DNA of 64,000 nucleotides from Beta vulgaris subsp. vulgaris (lineage: Eukaryota > Streptophyta > Magnoliopsida > Caryophyllales > Amaranthaceae), in contig NC_079208.1 of the NCBI RefSeq assembly GCF_026745355.1, positions 20,680,830 through 20,744,829 of the forward strand, read 5' to 3'. Both the position numbers and the translations under genes were made by a program. Each line of letters opens with the position of its first letter. The first letter of the stretch is position 1. A model generated the notes under the pieces. That model was not told where the DNA came from. It ran no database searches and saw only the letters and a program-made list of their open reading frames with translations. Shown here in pieces: positions 10,838 through 21,461 of this stretch.

Positions 10838-11097
10838 TCAAGTGCTCCGGTCAAAAACCATACAAGTGCTCCGTATTTGACCCGTAGCAGACCCCATACG
10901 AGCACTTGAGTATTTATCAAGTGCTCCGGTTGAAAACCGGAGCACTTAGATTTACAAGTGCTCCGGTTGCCTTAAAAATCGGAGCACTTGTAAATTTTAT
11001 AAGTTGAAAAATCTTCAAGTGCTCCGGTTGTTAAGAGAAAACCGGAGCACTTGTGAATCAAGTGCTCCGGTTTTTTCCTAACAACCGGAGCACTTGA
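10838..11097. repeat. Left subterminal hairpin array of the CACTA
   Basis: About ten copies of CAAGTGCTCCGGTT or its reverse complement AACCGGAGCACTTG, arranged as head-to-head pairs with loops of a few to about 20 bases. They are expected to be transposase binding sites by analogy with En/Spm. Confidence 0.75.
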
Positions 11098-11119
11098 AGT
11101 ATGTTTTTTAATTAAAAAA

Positions 11120-11176
11120 AAATTGTTGTTGTTGTTGTACATCAGCAAGCATACAACAACAACAACAACAACAACA
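11120..11176. repeat. Inverted GTT/AAC microsatellite
   Basis: A (TTG)n run followed 19 bases later by an (AAC)n run, able to fold on itself. Low complexity; no coding meaning. Confidence 0.7.
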
Positions 11177-11581
11177 CTAGTTTGAAATAATAAGCAAACA
11201 AATAACCAGAACAAGAGAATAACAAAAAAATATTGATGTGTCTCACTGACACATGGTTAACTTTATTACAAGAATAGGCTGGTTACTTCAAATGTTTTAG
11301 GCCTTTGGGTATATATGACATCAGATCAAAAGTAGAGCATCCTATTAGCTATTCACTTCAGTCTTTCTGGATTTAGTAGATGATCATTAAGTTGGCAAGA
11401 ACCTTCAAGGGATAATAGAATAGCAAACAAAAATGACAATACAAGTACAACACCGAAAAAGTTTACCCAAACCTAGTGCTGATTAACATAAATGCATTCA
11501 CTTTTAGAATTGAAATTGATTAAGAAAACAAAACAATGACATGCATCAGCAAGTCAAATCCAAAACAACTACGCCAAAGTT

Positions 11582-11659
11582 TTAGAACATGAACAAATCA
11601 GGATCAATAGGACCAGTGGTGGACACCGTAACTTTTCCACCATCAAAGGTGATTTCTGC
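11582..11659 (-). pseudogene. Possible captured last exon, gene unknown
   Basis: On the minus strand an acceptor-like CTATTGCAG is followed by 25 codons rich in protein-like sequence (AEITFDGGKVTVSTTGPIDP) ending DLFMF and TAA. Codon use and the clean acceptor suggest an exon of a host gene carried by the CACTA. I do not recognise the protein, and so short a match could be chance. Confidence 0.3.
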
Positions 11660-12907
11660 CTGCAATAGTCACCCAGCATCAAACGGCTCTGGAGCATAAA
11701 CTTGTTTATTTTCCCCTGAGATAACATTTAACAATAAAAGCAGCATTTAAGGAAGGAAAACATTTCACTTCTTGATTTCTTAATCACCCATTAATTCTTG
11801 TGACTTGAAAACACACCCAGTCCCCAAAGCAAGAAGAATTTCAAAAGGAAAACATAAACACACAGTAAAAAATATAAAAGAGGGTCAGGGGAACGGAGAT
11901 CAAATGATTGCCAGCATCTCAAATAGGGTCAACATAACTTCCAAAATCATATAGTTATATATGCACCCACACATTCCACAACATAATAAATGGAGAATGG
12001 AGTCAATCGAAGGAATCATATAAAAGAAGAGTGTTATCATTGAGCAAGTATTTTCTAAAATGAGAAACAACAAGCTTATCTCTAAGATATGCAAAAGGGT
12101 CCAATCTCATGATAAAATATTAAATACTTCTATATTAAGAAACTAGAATATATTATTTTGTATGGACAATTTAGTACTAAGATGTTTTTGACAATAAGCT
12201 GAGAAATATTCTTATTATCATAAACAAGGTGAGCTTGGCAAACTATGGTATTGTTACACTTACTTTCCTTCTTTACCTGTTATAAGAACTAATGTTTTCT
12301 CATACTTTGACTCCTCATTCTATTTCAACTTTCAAGTACAACTCTATATGCTGTGTCCATTTTTTTGGACATTTTCTTTTTTCCCGATATAGATCATTAA
12401 GTAATAAGGAGTACATTGATTTTGGAAATAGTTGATTTGTTTCGAAACAACATTCAGCAAATACTTACCTGTACTTGGATCTATTTCTAGAAAAAGAAAA
12501 AATAGATTTGTTTCTGATTTTCTTTTTCCTAAAAAACGATAGGAAAAATTCACGCCAATAATCTCAACTATGCATTTTTTGGAATGAGAGAATTGCTGGC
12601 TTGATTTTTAGTTGATGTTTAATGGCTGCAACTCTATTTAAGTTAAATTTTAAGTGAATGAAACTGATACCAACATTCAAAATAGTTACAGTTAATCTTG
12701 CAGCGATCACACGAAGAATGTGTCAGGGGTCAGATGTATCAGGAACTTATTCTCATATTATGTAGTATCTACTGTTTCAATGTTGCAGAAACTAAGAAAA
12801 TGTTCACTTTGTTCAGTAGAACATTTAACACAAGTACAATCAATCTATCAATGGTAATAATCTCAAGCACTTCTGGTTGTTTGGTTGGGGAGGTGAAACT
12901 GTGCTAA

Positions 12908-13797
12908 GAGCATGTACAATGGGTGGGTTGGTCTTATATGGTTTTTGAGTTTTTTTTTCTCTCTCCTTTCCTCCTTCTTACACCTCACATCCCACTAAAA
13001 CTCCCACCAACTCATCTTTTTTTTCTCACAATGGTTTGGTTGGTCTTACTTGGTTTTTCTATTTCTCTCTCCTACTTTTACCAAACCCCATAATATTCTC
13101 TCTCTTCTTCTACTTGTATTTTTATATGAAATAGATAATTTCAATTAATAAAAGCTAATCAGATTACGTTAAATTAATTATGATAAATTAAATTACGTTA
13201 AAAGTTAATTAGCTTACATTAAATTAAATTAGCTAATTAGCTTACGTTAAATTAAATTACGTTAACTTGACATTATAAATTAGAAAAACGAAACACGTAC
13301 ATAAGATAGAAAATTTAAAAAACATACATACATGAAATTTTAGTGAGATGCGAATTTTGTGGGTGTTTTGGAGTAACTAGGATTATTTGAATCCATAATA
13401 TTGGCTTAGTATAAGTAATATAGGTAGGAGAGAGTAATTAGAAAATTAGGCTGGGAAGAATTTTGGTAAAATATATGAAATTTGGACTCAATTTATAGAT
13501 AAAAATATTTTATACGCGTTATTGTAATTTTTTTTAAAAAATGATAAGCTCATTTTTTTATTAACATTACAAAATTTAGAACATTGCAAATTAAAGGGAA
13601 GAGTGTTGTAGACAAAAATGCCAAGTGGCGCGCTACCATTGGAGAGTCATTGGTCTTGTGCACTCCATCCGAGGTTCTGTTGGTCTGGAAATCCATACCA
13701 ACCAACTCCAAGGGCCAATTGTCCCAATAGCAAAACTAAGTAAAGCTAGCTTTACTTTTTGCTAGACCAACCTAAAGCCAACCCATTGTACATGCTC
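12908..13797. mobile_element. PIF/Harbinger-type MITE inside the CACTA
   Basis: Terminal inverted repeat GAGCATGTACAATGGGT at 12908 and its complement ending at 13797, with target duplication TAA (12905-12907 and 13798-13800). Interior AT-rich, no ORF. The left 110 bases contain two copies of the segment CAATGG..GGTTGGTCTTA..TGGTTTTT. The target TAA and size fit PIF/Harbinger. Confidence 0.75.
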
Positions 13798-14520
13798 TAA
13801 GGTTGCATTTGTAGATTCGTACTTCTAAATTCAGGGGAAACTACTCACAACTTTCTGGAAAAAGATATGTAATACAAAATAATAAGCCACATCATGAGTT
13901 CAATGTTAAATTCTACAAGTAACCCGAACTTATTACCAATGCCACCCACACCAATACATAGCATAGTCGAACATACGATATATATACATAGTAAAACATA
14001 AAATCACTATCCTACTCAACCTAACATGAATATATAACCCTTCTCTAAAACTCATAATATAAAGCAAGTTACCTTGTGATACTAAGTAGAAGATGCAATC
14101 TCCAAGTCTCACTCACCGACCATCGTCTCCTTAGATCCAATCCAAGTCGCAAGACAATAGCTCAAGTAATGAAAAAAATTCATAGAAGGAATAAGATTGG
14201 ATAGCTTAGACAACCCAAAAGTCCCCAAAATTAAGCAAATAAACAAATTCTAGGAAAGTAACCTTTAGCTCTTACAACTGCATATATCAAAAGCAATATA
14301 AATAATTTAAAAACTCAAAATGAAAATATAAAGCAATAACTAATAAGCGTGATTTTGTCATACATTCCTAAACTCCTACCAATTTCAAAAACTTATTTAG
14401 TGATAATCTTAAGCTCTTAGGAGTTAGGAATGCATAGTGCATATGTCAAAACCAATACAAATAATTCAAAGATAACAAAAGAAGAACTAAAAAACTGAAA
14501 CAAGGAGAGAGAAAATAAAC

Positions 14521-14843
14521 TTTCTGGAAGTTGCAATGAGCAAGAGTACGACCATCTTCAAGCTGCTTACCAGCGAAGATCAAACGCTGCTGGTCTGGAG
14601 AAATTCCTGCAAATTTCACACAACAAAAACATAGAAAAAATCCAAAGTACATCCAAAAATTAAAAACTTCACTATATTATATTGAGCAAAATTTAAATGG
14701 AGAATAAATATATATATAAATGAAGGATAAAAATGAAACCTTCTTTGCCTTGAATCTTAGCCTTGACATTGTTAATGGTGTTACTGCTTTCGACCTCAAG
14801 AGTGATGGTCTTGCCAGTTAAGGTTTTGACGAAGATCTCAGCA
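14521..14843 (-). pseudogene. Captured ubiquitin gene fragment with intron
   Basis: Two exon pieces on the minus strand. 14843-14740 reads [31 protein letters not shown]; it is followed by a GT donor, an intron of about 133 bases and an acceptor TTTGCAG. 14606-14521 then reads [28 protein letters not shown]. These are the first roughly 63 residues of ubiquitin. Changes from the invariant plant protein include no start Met, D to N twice, Gly for Asp before KEG, and Ser for Pro before PDQQ. The C-terminal LRLRGG is absent. In a protein that is nearly invariant these changes show the copy is not under ubiquitin selection. It lies inside the CACTA, so transduplication is the likely origin. Confidence 0.8.
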
Positions 14844-14883
14844 AGAAACTTCCCTACCCCCCCCCCCCTCGAAACCTGCAGTC

Positions 14884-15066
14884 TAATAGCTTGCCTGATG
14901 AACTGGCTGATCGGTTCAGAGCTGCGGAGACCTCCTATCTCACAGATCGTTGCAGTTCAAGTTGCATATCCATGCAGGCCTCCAACATTCTCTGCATGTT
15001 ATTTAGTCTTTGCTGCAGCCTAGCCATGTCATTCCTCAAATCGTTAATGATCTCCCACTCCTGTCA
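14884..15066 (-). pseudogene. CACTA transposase-associated C-terminal fragment
   Basis: On the minus strand a coiled-coil-like frame reads [20 protein letters not shown], then [20 protein letters not shown], stop, EVSAALNRS. The [15 protein letters not shown] pattern resembles the C-terminal end of proteins encoded by plant En/Spm elements. It has one in-frame stop. A run of G (C on the plus strand, near 14858-14870) borders it and separates it from the ubiquitin piece. Confidence 0.45.
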
Positions 15067-15777
15067 GATGAACAACTAGAATTATAAACCTCCGATATTT
15101 GATTGATTGCTAAACAAGCCAATAATGAAGATAAAATAAAATGATATTGAACTCAAAATGACTATAGTCTAGAGACAAAGATTCATGCAGATAGAGGCAA
15201 CAAAATGAAAATAAAATAATAGTCCAATTACAGATTAGTAGTTCAGGAACTTAAAACAAGAGTAATCCGGCAATATTTAACAAGTTGAAAGCTACGACGA
15301 TAGAGGTTATTGCAGATTTGCAGCTCAAATAACACACTTATTGTCAAGCATGCGAGAGAAAGGGCTAGACAACAGCGAATCAGCCATGAGACCATTTCAT
15401 TTACTTAACAAGCTACAGGCACTGCAGACTTCTATCATAGATAGTAACCAAAATAGCTCTCCCTGAGAAGGGCTAGAAAACAGTGATATTTAAACAATGC
15501 ACAACATAGACAGCAAAAACTACAGTCGTTTATGTTCTAAAATATTAGCAACAGAACAGAATCAGTAACTCACGATTCCAGGGGGTTGTCGTGATTCACG
15601 TCTAGACCAATTCGGATGGTTCCCCCAATGTGCTTTTTCAAGGTTTAATTTGTTGTTCTTCTTCTTCCTTGTTACGACGGCTATGCAAATGGATGTGGTT
15701 GGGCCTTATTTATAGTTCGAAAATCCATAAAAAATAACGCATAATTCAAACATTATGCAACATTTAATCTCTCTTAC

Positions 15778-15976
15778 CTCAAAGTAAGGAGGATGAGTAG
15801 AATTCCACTTCTTCGCCTTAGATTTCTTCGCTTTTCCTCTGGCTTCTTCAGCGTCGTGAATCCCTTCCGTAGGAGAATCATCCGACGTCATAGCAGAGCA
15901 ACTATTGCTCCGTAAGTTCAGCAATCAGTTCTTCTTGCTCCGCAAGTTCAACAATCTGTTCCTCAGTTGCCGCCAT
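15778..15976 (-). pseudogene. Captured linker-histone-like first exon
   Basis: On the minus strand an ATG at 15976 opens MAATEEQIVELAEQEELIAE and stops after 21 codons. In another frame the sequence continues TSDDSPTEGIHDAEE, a lysine-rich KAKKSKAKKWNSTHPPYFE and a GTAAG donor at 15777. A lysine-rich tail leading into HPPYFE with an intron right after it is the arrangement of plant histone H1 genes at the start of the globular domain. No globular domain follows in the window. The frame is broken between the start and the basic part. It could instead come from another gene with an H1/H5-like domain. Confidence 0.45.
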
Positions 15977-16370
15977 TGTAGCAAAATTGGAAGCACTTTT
16001 CTTCGCTAGGGTTTTGAAATCGAGAATTTTATGGAGAAGAGAGAAAAAGAAGATATCTCAATATGAGAAGAGAGAGAGAGGGGATAGAATACAAAAGAGC
16101 GACGACAACACAAAGGGGGAGGAGTAATAATTACGGTTAGGGTTTTGTTGTGGCGGTGTCGTCCGTAATGGTTTTAGCAGTAATGCCACCATCGTCGACC
16201 TTTGAGTTTTCAACCATGGTGGTGGTGCGATTCACGAAAAAGAAATAGGGTTAGGGTTTCGATTTTTTCATAAAATTTGTGAGAGAAGGAAGAGCTAGAA
16301 AGAGAGGGGAGGGGAGGGGAAACAGTGTACGCGGGTGAAAATGAAATGTTGGGTTTTATGAATCCCCAAT

Positions 16371-16490
16371 CCTCAAGTGCTTCGGGTAGTCACATCCACC
16401 GAAGCACTACTCATAATTTTTCTTTTTTTAAAAAAAAAGCTGGACCAAGTGCTCCGTTTTTAAAGTAACCGAAGCACTTGATAAGTAGCA
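16371..16490. repeat. Right subterminal repeats of the CACTA
   Basis: Degenerate CAAGTGCTTCGGG, CCGAAGCACT, CAAGTGCTCCG and CCGAAGCACTTG units mirror the left array. They are fewer and more diverged than on the left. Confidence 0.7.
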
Positions 16491-16516
16491 AAAGCATTTT
16501 TTTTTCACTAGTGTTA

Positions 16517-19500
16517 ACTCTAGAATGATGCACTGGATCTTTAGAAATAATGATAGCACTTGTATTATCACAATAAATAGGAACACAATCAAAGTTTATT
16601 CCATAGTCACTAAGTTATTGTTTTATCCAAAGCATTTGAGAGCAACATGCAGCAGCTCTACATATTCTGCTTCAACAGTGGATAAAGCAACTGTGTTTTG
16701 TTTCTTGGTACTCCAAGAAACTAAACTATGACTAAGGAATTGTGCCATACCTGAGGTACTTTTCCTATTACAAGATCTCCAGCATAATCTGCATCTGCAT
16801 ATCCTTTTAGCTCGAACGTATCACTTCTTGGATAGTAGAGTCCAAGATCATCTGTTCCTTTAAGATATCTAAGAATTCTCTTCACAGTTTTAAGGTGAGA
16901 CTCCTTTGGATTTGCTTGAAATCTAGCACAAAAACCAACACTGAAAGCTATGTCTGGACGACTAGCAGTTAGATACAAAAGTGAACCAATCATTCCTCTA
17001 TATTTTGTTTGATCAACACTTGTTCCTATGGAGTCTTCATCTAATCTAGTTGAAGTTCCCATAGGAGTGTGATTTATCTTTGAGTTTTCGAGGCCATATA
17101 TCTTTCTCATTTATGTATTTTTGTTGGTGAACAATTATTCCCTTTTCAGTTTGTTTGATTTGTAGTCCAAGAAAGAAATTTAACTCACCCATCATACTCA
17201 TTTCAAATTCATTACTCATGAGACTTGAGAATTCTTTGCACAATGTTTCATTAGTAGCTCCGAATATGATGTCATCAACATATATTTGAACAAGCAAAAT
17301 GTCAGTTCCTTTAGATTTTAGGAACAAGGTTTTATCAACCTTTCCTCTTTTAAATTTGTTTTCTAAAAGGAACTTTGATAATCTCTCATACCATGATCTA
17401 GGTGCTTGTTTTAACCCATAAAGAGCTTTATCAAGCTTGTAGACATGATTTGGGAGATTATTATTTTAAAGCCTGGGGGTTGTTCAACTATACATCTTCG
17501 TTTAGATAGCCATTTAGAAATGCACACTTAACATCCATTTGATATAGTTTAAATCCCATGTAAGCAGCAAATGCAATTAAAATTCTAATGGCTTCTAGTC
17601 TAGCTACAGGAGCAAAGGTTTCTTCATAATCAATTCCTTCTTGTTGATTATAACCTTTTACTACAAGTCTAGCTTTGTTTCTTACAATCGTTCCATATTC
17701 ATCTAGTTTGTCTTTAAACACCCATTTTAAGCCAATTACTTTTGTTGTTTAGATGAGGGAACTAGATGTCATACCTTGTTTCTTTCAAACTCATTTAATT
17801 CAGCTTGCATTGCATTATCCAATCAGATCAGTTAAGGCTTCTTCATGATTTCTTGGTTCCATCATTGATAGGAACGCATGAAATGCACAAAAGTTCCTTA
17901 ACTGAGATCTAGTTTGCGTACCTTTGGATATGTCGCTGATTATGAGTTCCATTGGATGTGACTTTTGTTGTCTCCAAGGTTTTGGTTGAAACTCTCTTAT
18001 AGGAACATGTTGTTCCTCATGAGTTCCTTGAGTAGATGAGGAACTCTGATCATTGTTCCTCTATTAGCCTCAGTAGACTCAGTTCCTTCATTTGAGGAAC
18101 AGGACATTTCTCCTCCTTGAGGAACAGGAACCCATTGATGCTCTTATTTTCTAATTCCTCGTTCCTTTCCTCTTTCACTTCTTCTTCTTCTTTTGAATCT
18201 GCATTCTTTTCACTTGGTTGTACCAACCTAATCTCATAGTCATCAACCTGTATGCTTGGATTATATTTGTCAGATTCATCAAAGATTACATGAATGCTTT
18301 CTTCAACACACATAGTTCTTTTGTTATATACTCTATAAGCTTTACTATGTGAAGAGTATCCTAAAAATATTGCTTCATCACTCCTTGCATCAAATTTTCC
18401 AAGATTATCTTTTCCATTATTATGCACATAACATTTGCAGCCAAATGTTCTAAAATATGTGATATTTGGTTTCTTTCCAAAATAAAGTTCATAAGGAGTT
18501 TATTAATGATAGGTCTCATCATGGCTCGATTAATTATGTGACAAGCAGTATTAAAAGCTTCAGCCCAAAAGTTCCTTTGAAGTTCACTAGCAATTAACAT
18601 GGTTCTAGACATTTCTTCCAAAGTTCTATTTTTCCTTTCTACAACACCATTTTGTTGTGGTGTTCTAGGGGCAGAAAAATTATGATCTAGGCCATTATCT
18701 CTGCTTAAGTCATCAAATTTAAATTCTCGAATTCTTTGCCATGATCTGATCTAATGTGCATTATTTTATGACCACTTAAGTTTTGAACTCTTTTAGCAAA
18801 GACAAGGAACTCATCATAAGTTTCATCTTTACTAGTGAGAAAAATAACCCAAGTATACCTAGAATAGTCATCTACAATCACAAGTACATACCTCTTTCCA
18901 CTTTCTGCTTTGATTCTCATGGGTCCACATAAGTCCATATGAATTAATTCTAATGGTTTAGTGGTACTTACAATCGTTTTAGATTTGAAAGAGGATCTTA
19001 CTTGCTTACCTCGTGCACATGCATCACAAACTTGATCAATATGAAATTTTATGGATGGTAATCCTAAAACAAGATCTTTTGATCTAAGTTTCTCAAGTAA
19101 TGAAAAGCTAGCATGTCCTAGAGCTTGTGCCAAGAAGTGAATCATCTTCAATAACACTAAGACAAGTTAAATTGATTTGAGGAACAAGGTCTAGATCCAA
19201 ATGTATGTGTTCCCTTTCCTTTTCCTTCCAAGATAACCTTCTTAGTTTTAATGTTGATGATCAAGCATTTTTCTTTATCAAATTTTACAGTATTTCCCTT
19301 GTCACAGAATTGACAAATGCTTAATAAGTTATGTTTTAGAACTTCAATTAAAAATACATTTTCAATGGAGTGTAGTGGTGACTTACCAACCTTATCCATG
19401 GCAACTATGTTACCTTTCTTATTATCACCAAATGTTACACTTCCACCTTCATAGGTTGTGAGTGAGAGAAACTTAGTTTTATCTCCTTTTCATGTGCTTG

Positions 19501-19650
19501 GAACAACCACTTCGAGATACCATGTGTTGTTCCCCTCACTCCAACCTGCAAAAATCAACTAGTTGTTAGTTGTAGAAACCCCATCTTTCGTGGGTTCCTG
19601 TTCTTGACTAGGACTTGATTTGACAACCCATTTTTTCTTACTTATTGTCA
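16517..19650 (-). pseudogene. SIRE-1 pol (protease, integrase, RT, RNase H)
   Basis: Ty1/copia order, read from right to left. The protease region near 19530 is frame-damaged. A pre-integrase block (VGKSPLHSIENVFL, LKHNLLSICQFCDKG) covers 19399-19270. Integrase has a zinc motif CDACARGKQ, core IHMDLCGPM, DDYSRYTW and IRSDHGKEFEN (19157-18720) and its end near 18360-18620. RT has [10 protein letters not shown] near 17550 and the catalytic YVDDIIFG near 17275. The connection and RNase H (SWSTKKQNTVALST, EAEYV) run to 16517. At least six frame breaks or stops separate the open pieces. RNase H is adjacent to the CACTA insertion. The copy is inactive; SIRE-2 is a sister copy. Confidence 0.85.
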
Positions 19651-19678
19651 CATTTTTGCCAATCATCTCAGATTTTAG

Positions 19679-21396
19679 TTAACATTGATTTATGTAATGA
19701 CCTACCTTGCCACAATACATACAAAATTTATCACTAGGTAGATCAACATATTTCTTTGTCTTGTTCCTTTTCTTGTAGTTTTCAAAACCAAGACCTTCCT
19801 TCCTCTTAGTCTGTGGTTTCTCAATCCACTTAGGAACTTTCATGATTTTGCCTCTGTTCCTTGCCACAACCAGTTCCTTTTTAAGATTACAGATATGTTC
19901 CTTTAAAATATTTTTCTCTTTATTCAAATTTTCAATCTCAGATCTGTATCCTTTCAAAGGGGTTGATCTTATGTCAAAGGAACTCAGAACAAGGACAAAC
20001 TCCTTCAAGTGTGAAATTTCTAAATTAATTAGATAATTATCATTTTTTAAACTTTCATAATATTCTTTGATTTTTAAGTTCTTATCAAATAAATCAAAGA
20101 ATCTTGTTTCAACATCTGTTCTCATTTTCTTTAGCCATTCTATGTGTTCCTTGCAAACCTTTAGGGCTTGTTCCGTTTGTTTTCGTTTTTCACGTTCATC
20201 TCTACATTCAAGAATTGCATCATAAAGAAGATCATATATTTCAGACCTAGTTTTACAGTCTAAGTCTGACTCAAGACCATGTTGACTTACCTCAACTTTT
20301 TCTTCATCTTCTTTTTCGTCGGTGTTTGCCATGAGGTAAAGGTTTGCTGTTTCTTCAGTTGGTTGTTCCTCTTCTTCTTCCGTCTCTGAATCTCCCCAAG
20401 CAGCTATCATAGATTTGCGCACATTTGCCTTAGAGAAAGGTGTCTTAGACTCTTTGTTCCTTTCAGCAAAGCGTTCCTTGTTCCTTTCTTTGGTTTTGTC
20501 ATTTTCCCAAAGAGGACATTCCTTGATGAAGTGATTTGTACTACCACATTTATGACAAGCAGCTTTGTTAGAAAATTTCTTAGATTTACCTTTGAAGTTT
20601 CCATTCTTCATGTTCCTATACATCTTTCGATATTTTCGAACCATGAGGGCTGCTTCTTATTCTTCTGAATCCGAATGATCTTCATCATCTGCTTTGAGAG
20701 CAATTGATTTTGATTTGGAGCTTTCACCATACTCAGTGTCAAGGTGAAGCTCATGAGTCATAAGTGACCCTGCCAGCTGTTCTAAGTTGAACTTAGTGAA
20801 GTCTTTTGTTTCTTGAAGAGCAGTGACTTTAGCCATCCATTTGTCCTTAGGAAGACTCCTAAGAACCTTTCGAACCTGTTCCTCAGATGAAATAAACTTT
20901 CCAAGAGAAGCCAACTCATTAATAATGTTAGTAAAACGAGTAAACATGTTTCGGATGCTTTCTTTAGATTTCATGCAAAACAGTTCATATTAGTTCATAA
21001 GTAAATCAATTTTCGATCTTTTAACTTCATTAGTTCCTTCATGGGTTACTTCTAGTAAATCCCATATTTGCTTTGCGGATTTGCATCCCATGATCCTATT
21101 ATGTTCATGGGGTCCAAGTCCACAATGCAACAGTTTAATTGCCATGGCATTTACTTCCATTTTTTCAAAATCAGATTTGTCATAATCAGAGAGGGGTTTT
21201 AGAGTTACCTCATTTTTGTCATTTGTAGTTGTGACTTCGAAATCACCAACTTCAATGACTCTCCATACCTGATAGCTAGTTTTTCAGCTTTGATGAATAT
21301 CTCCATGCGGTTCTTCCAGTAGTTGTAGTACTTCCCATTGAACATAGGAGGCCTTTGAGTGGAATAACCTTCTTCAAGTTTCTCGGTGGTATTCAT
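19679..21396 (-). pseudogene. SIRE-1 gag
   Basis: Start MNTTEKLEEGYSTQRPPMFN at 21396. The UBN2-type capsid region follows (frame broken by a small insertion near 21280, a stop near 20985 and another near 20656). An open stretch of 321 codons, 20644-19679, contains a first zinc knuckle CHKCGSTNHFIKEC, an acidic WGDSETEEEEEQPTEE stretch, a long charged coiled coil, and a second knuckle CMYCGKVGHYINQC. Two CCHC knuckles separated by a coil are common in SIRE Gag. This copy keeps about 225 bases of the coil that SIRE-2 has lost. Confidence 0.8.
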
Positions 21397-21447
21397 TGTT
21401 CCTTGGATCTTTTTCTCAATAGGGTTTTCTATCTTACGTGAGTTCTA

Positions 21448-21459
21448 GCTCTGATACCA
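21448..21459 (-). other. SIRE-1 primer binding site (tRNA-Met type)
   Basis: On the minus strand TGGTATCAGAGC follows the LTR end ...AAATAACA after two bases (AT). Confidence 0.85.
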
Positions 21460-21461
21460 AT

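Larger units (their letters stand above)
10821..16513. mobile_element. CACTA DNA transposon (non-autonomous) inside SIRE-1
   Basis: Inverted ends CACTAGTGGAAAAAA and TTTTTTTTCACTAGTG, with the 3-base target duplication TTA at 10818-10820 and 16514-16516. SIRE-2 has the uninterrupted site near 39067-39075. Both ends carry arrays of a short inverted repeat (AAGTGCTCCGGTT), as in En/Spm subterminal regions. There is no intact transposase. On the minus strand it holds a degenerate transposase-associated piece (14884-15066) and exon-like fragments resembling host genes: ubiquitin at 14521-14843, a linker-histone-like exon at 15778-15976 and an unidentified final exon at 11582-11659. A PIF/Harbinger MITE sits at 12908-13797. 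Gene capture by CACTA elements is well known in plants. Confidence 0.85.

Noticed and set aside
10838..11097. Regularly repeated palindromic words resembling a CRISPR array
   Set aside because: Repeats alternate in orientation, spacing is irregular, no cas genes; the flanks are CACTA ends with target duplications in a plant genome.
14521..14843. A working host ubiquitin gene
   Set aside because: No start codon, no LRLRGG end, changed invariant residues, located inside a CACTA.
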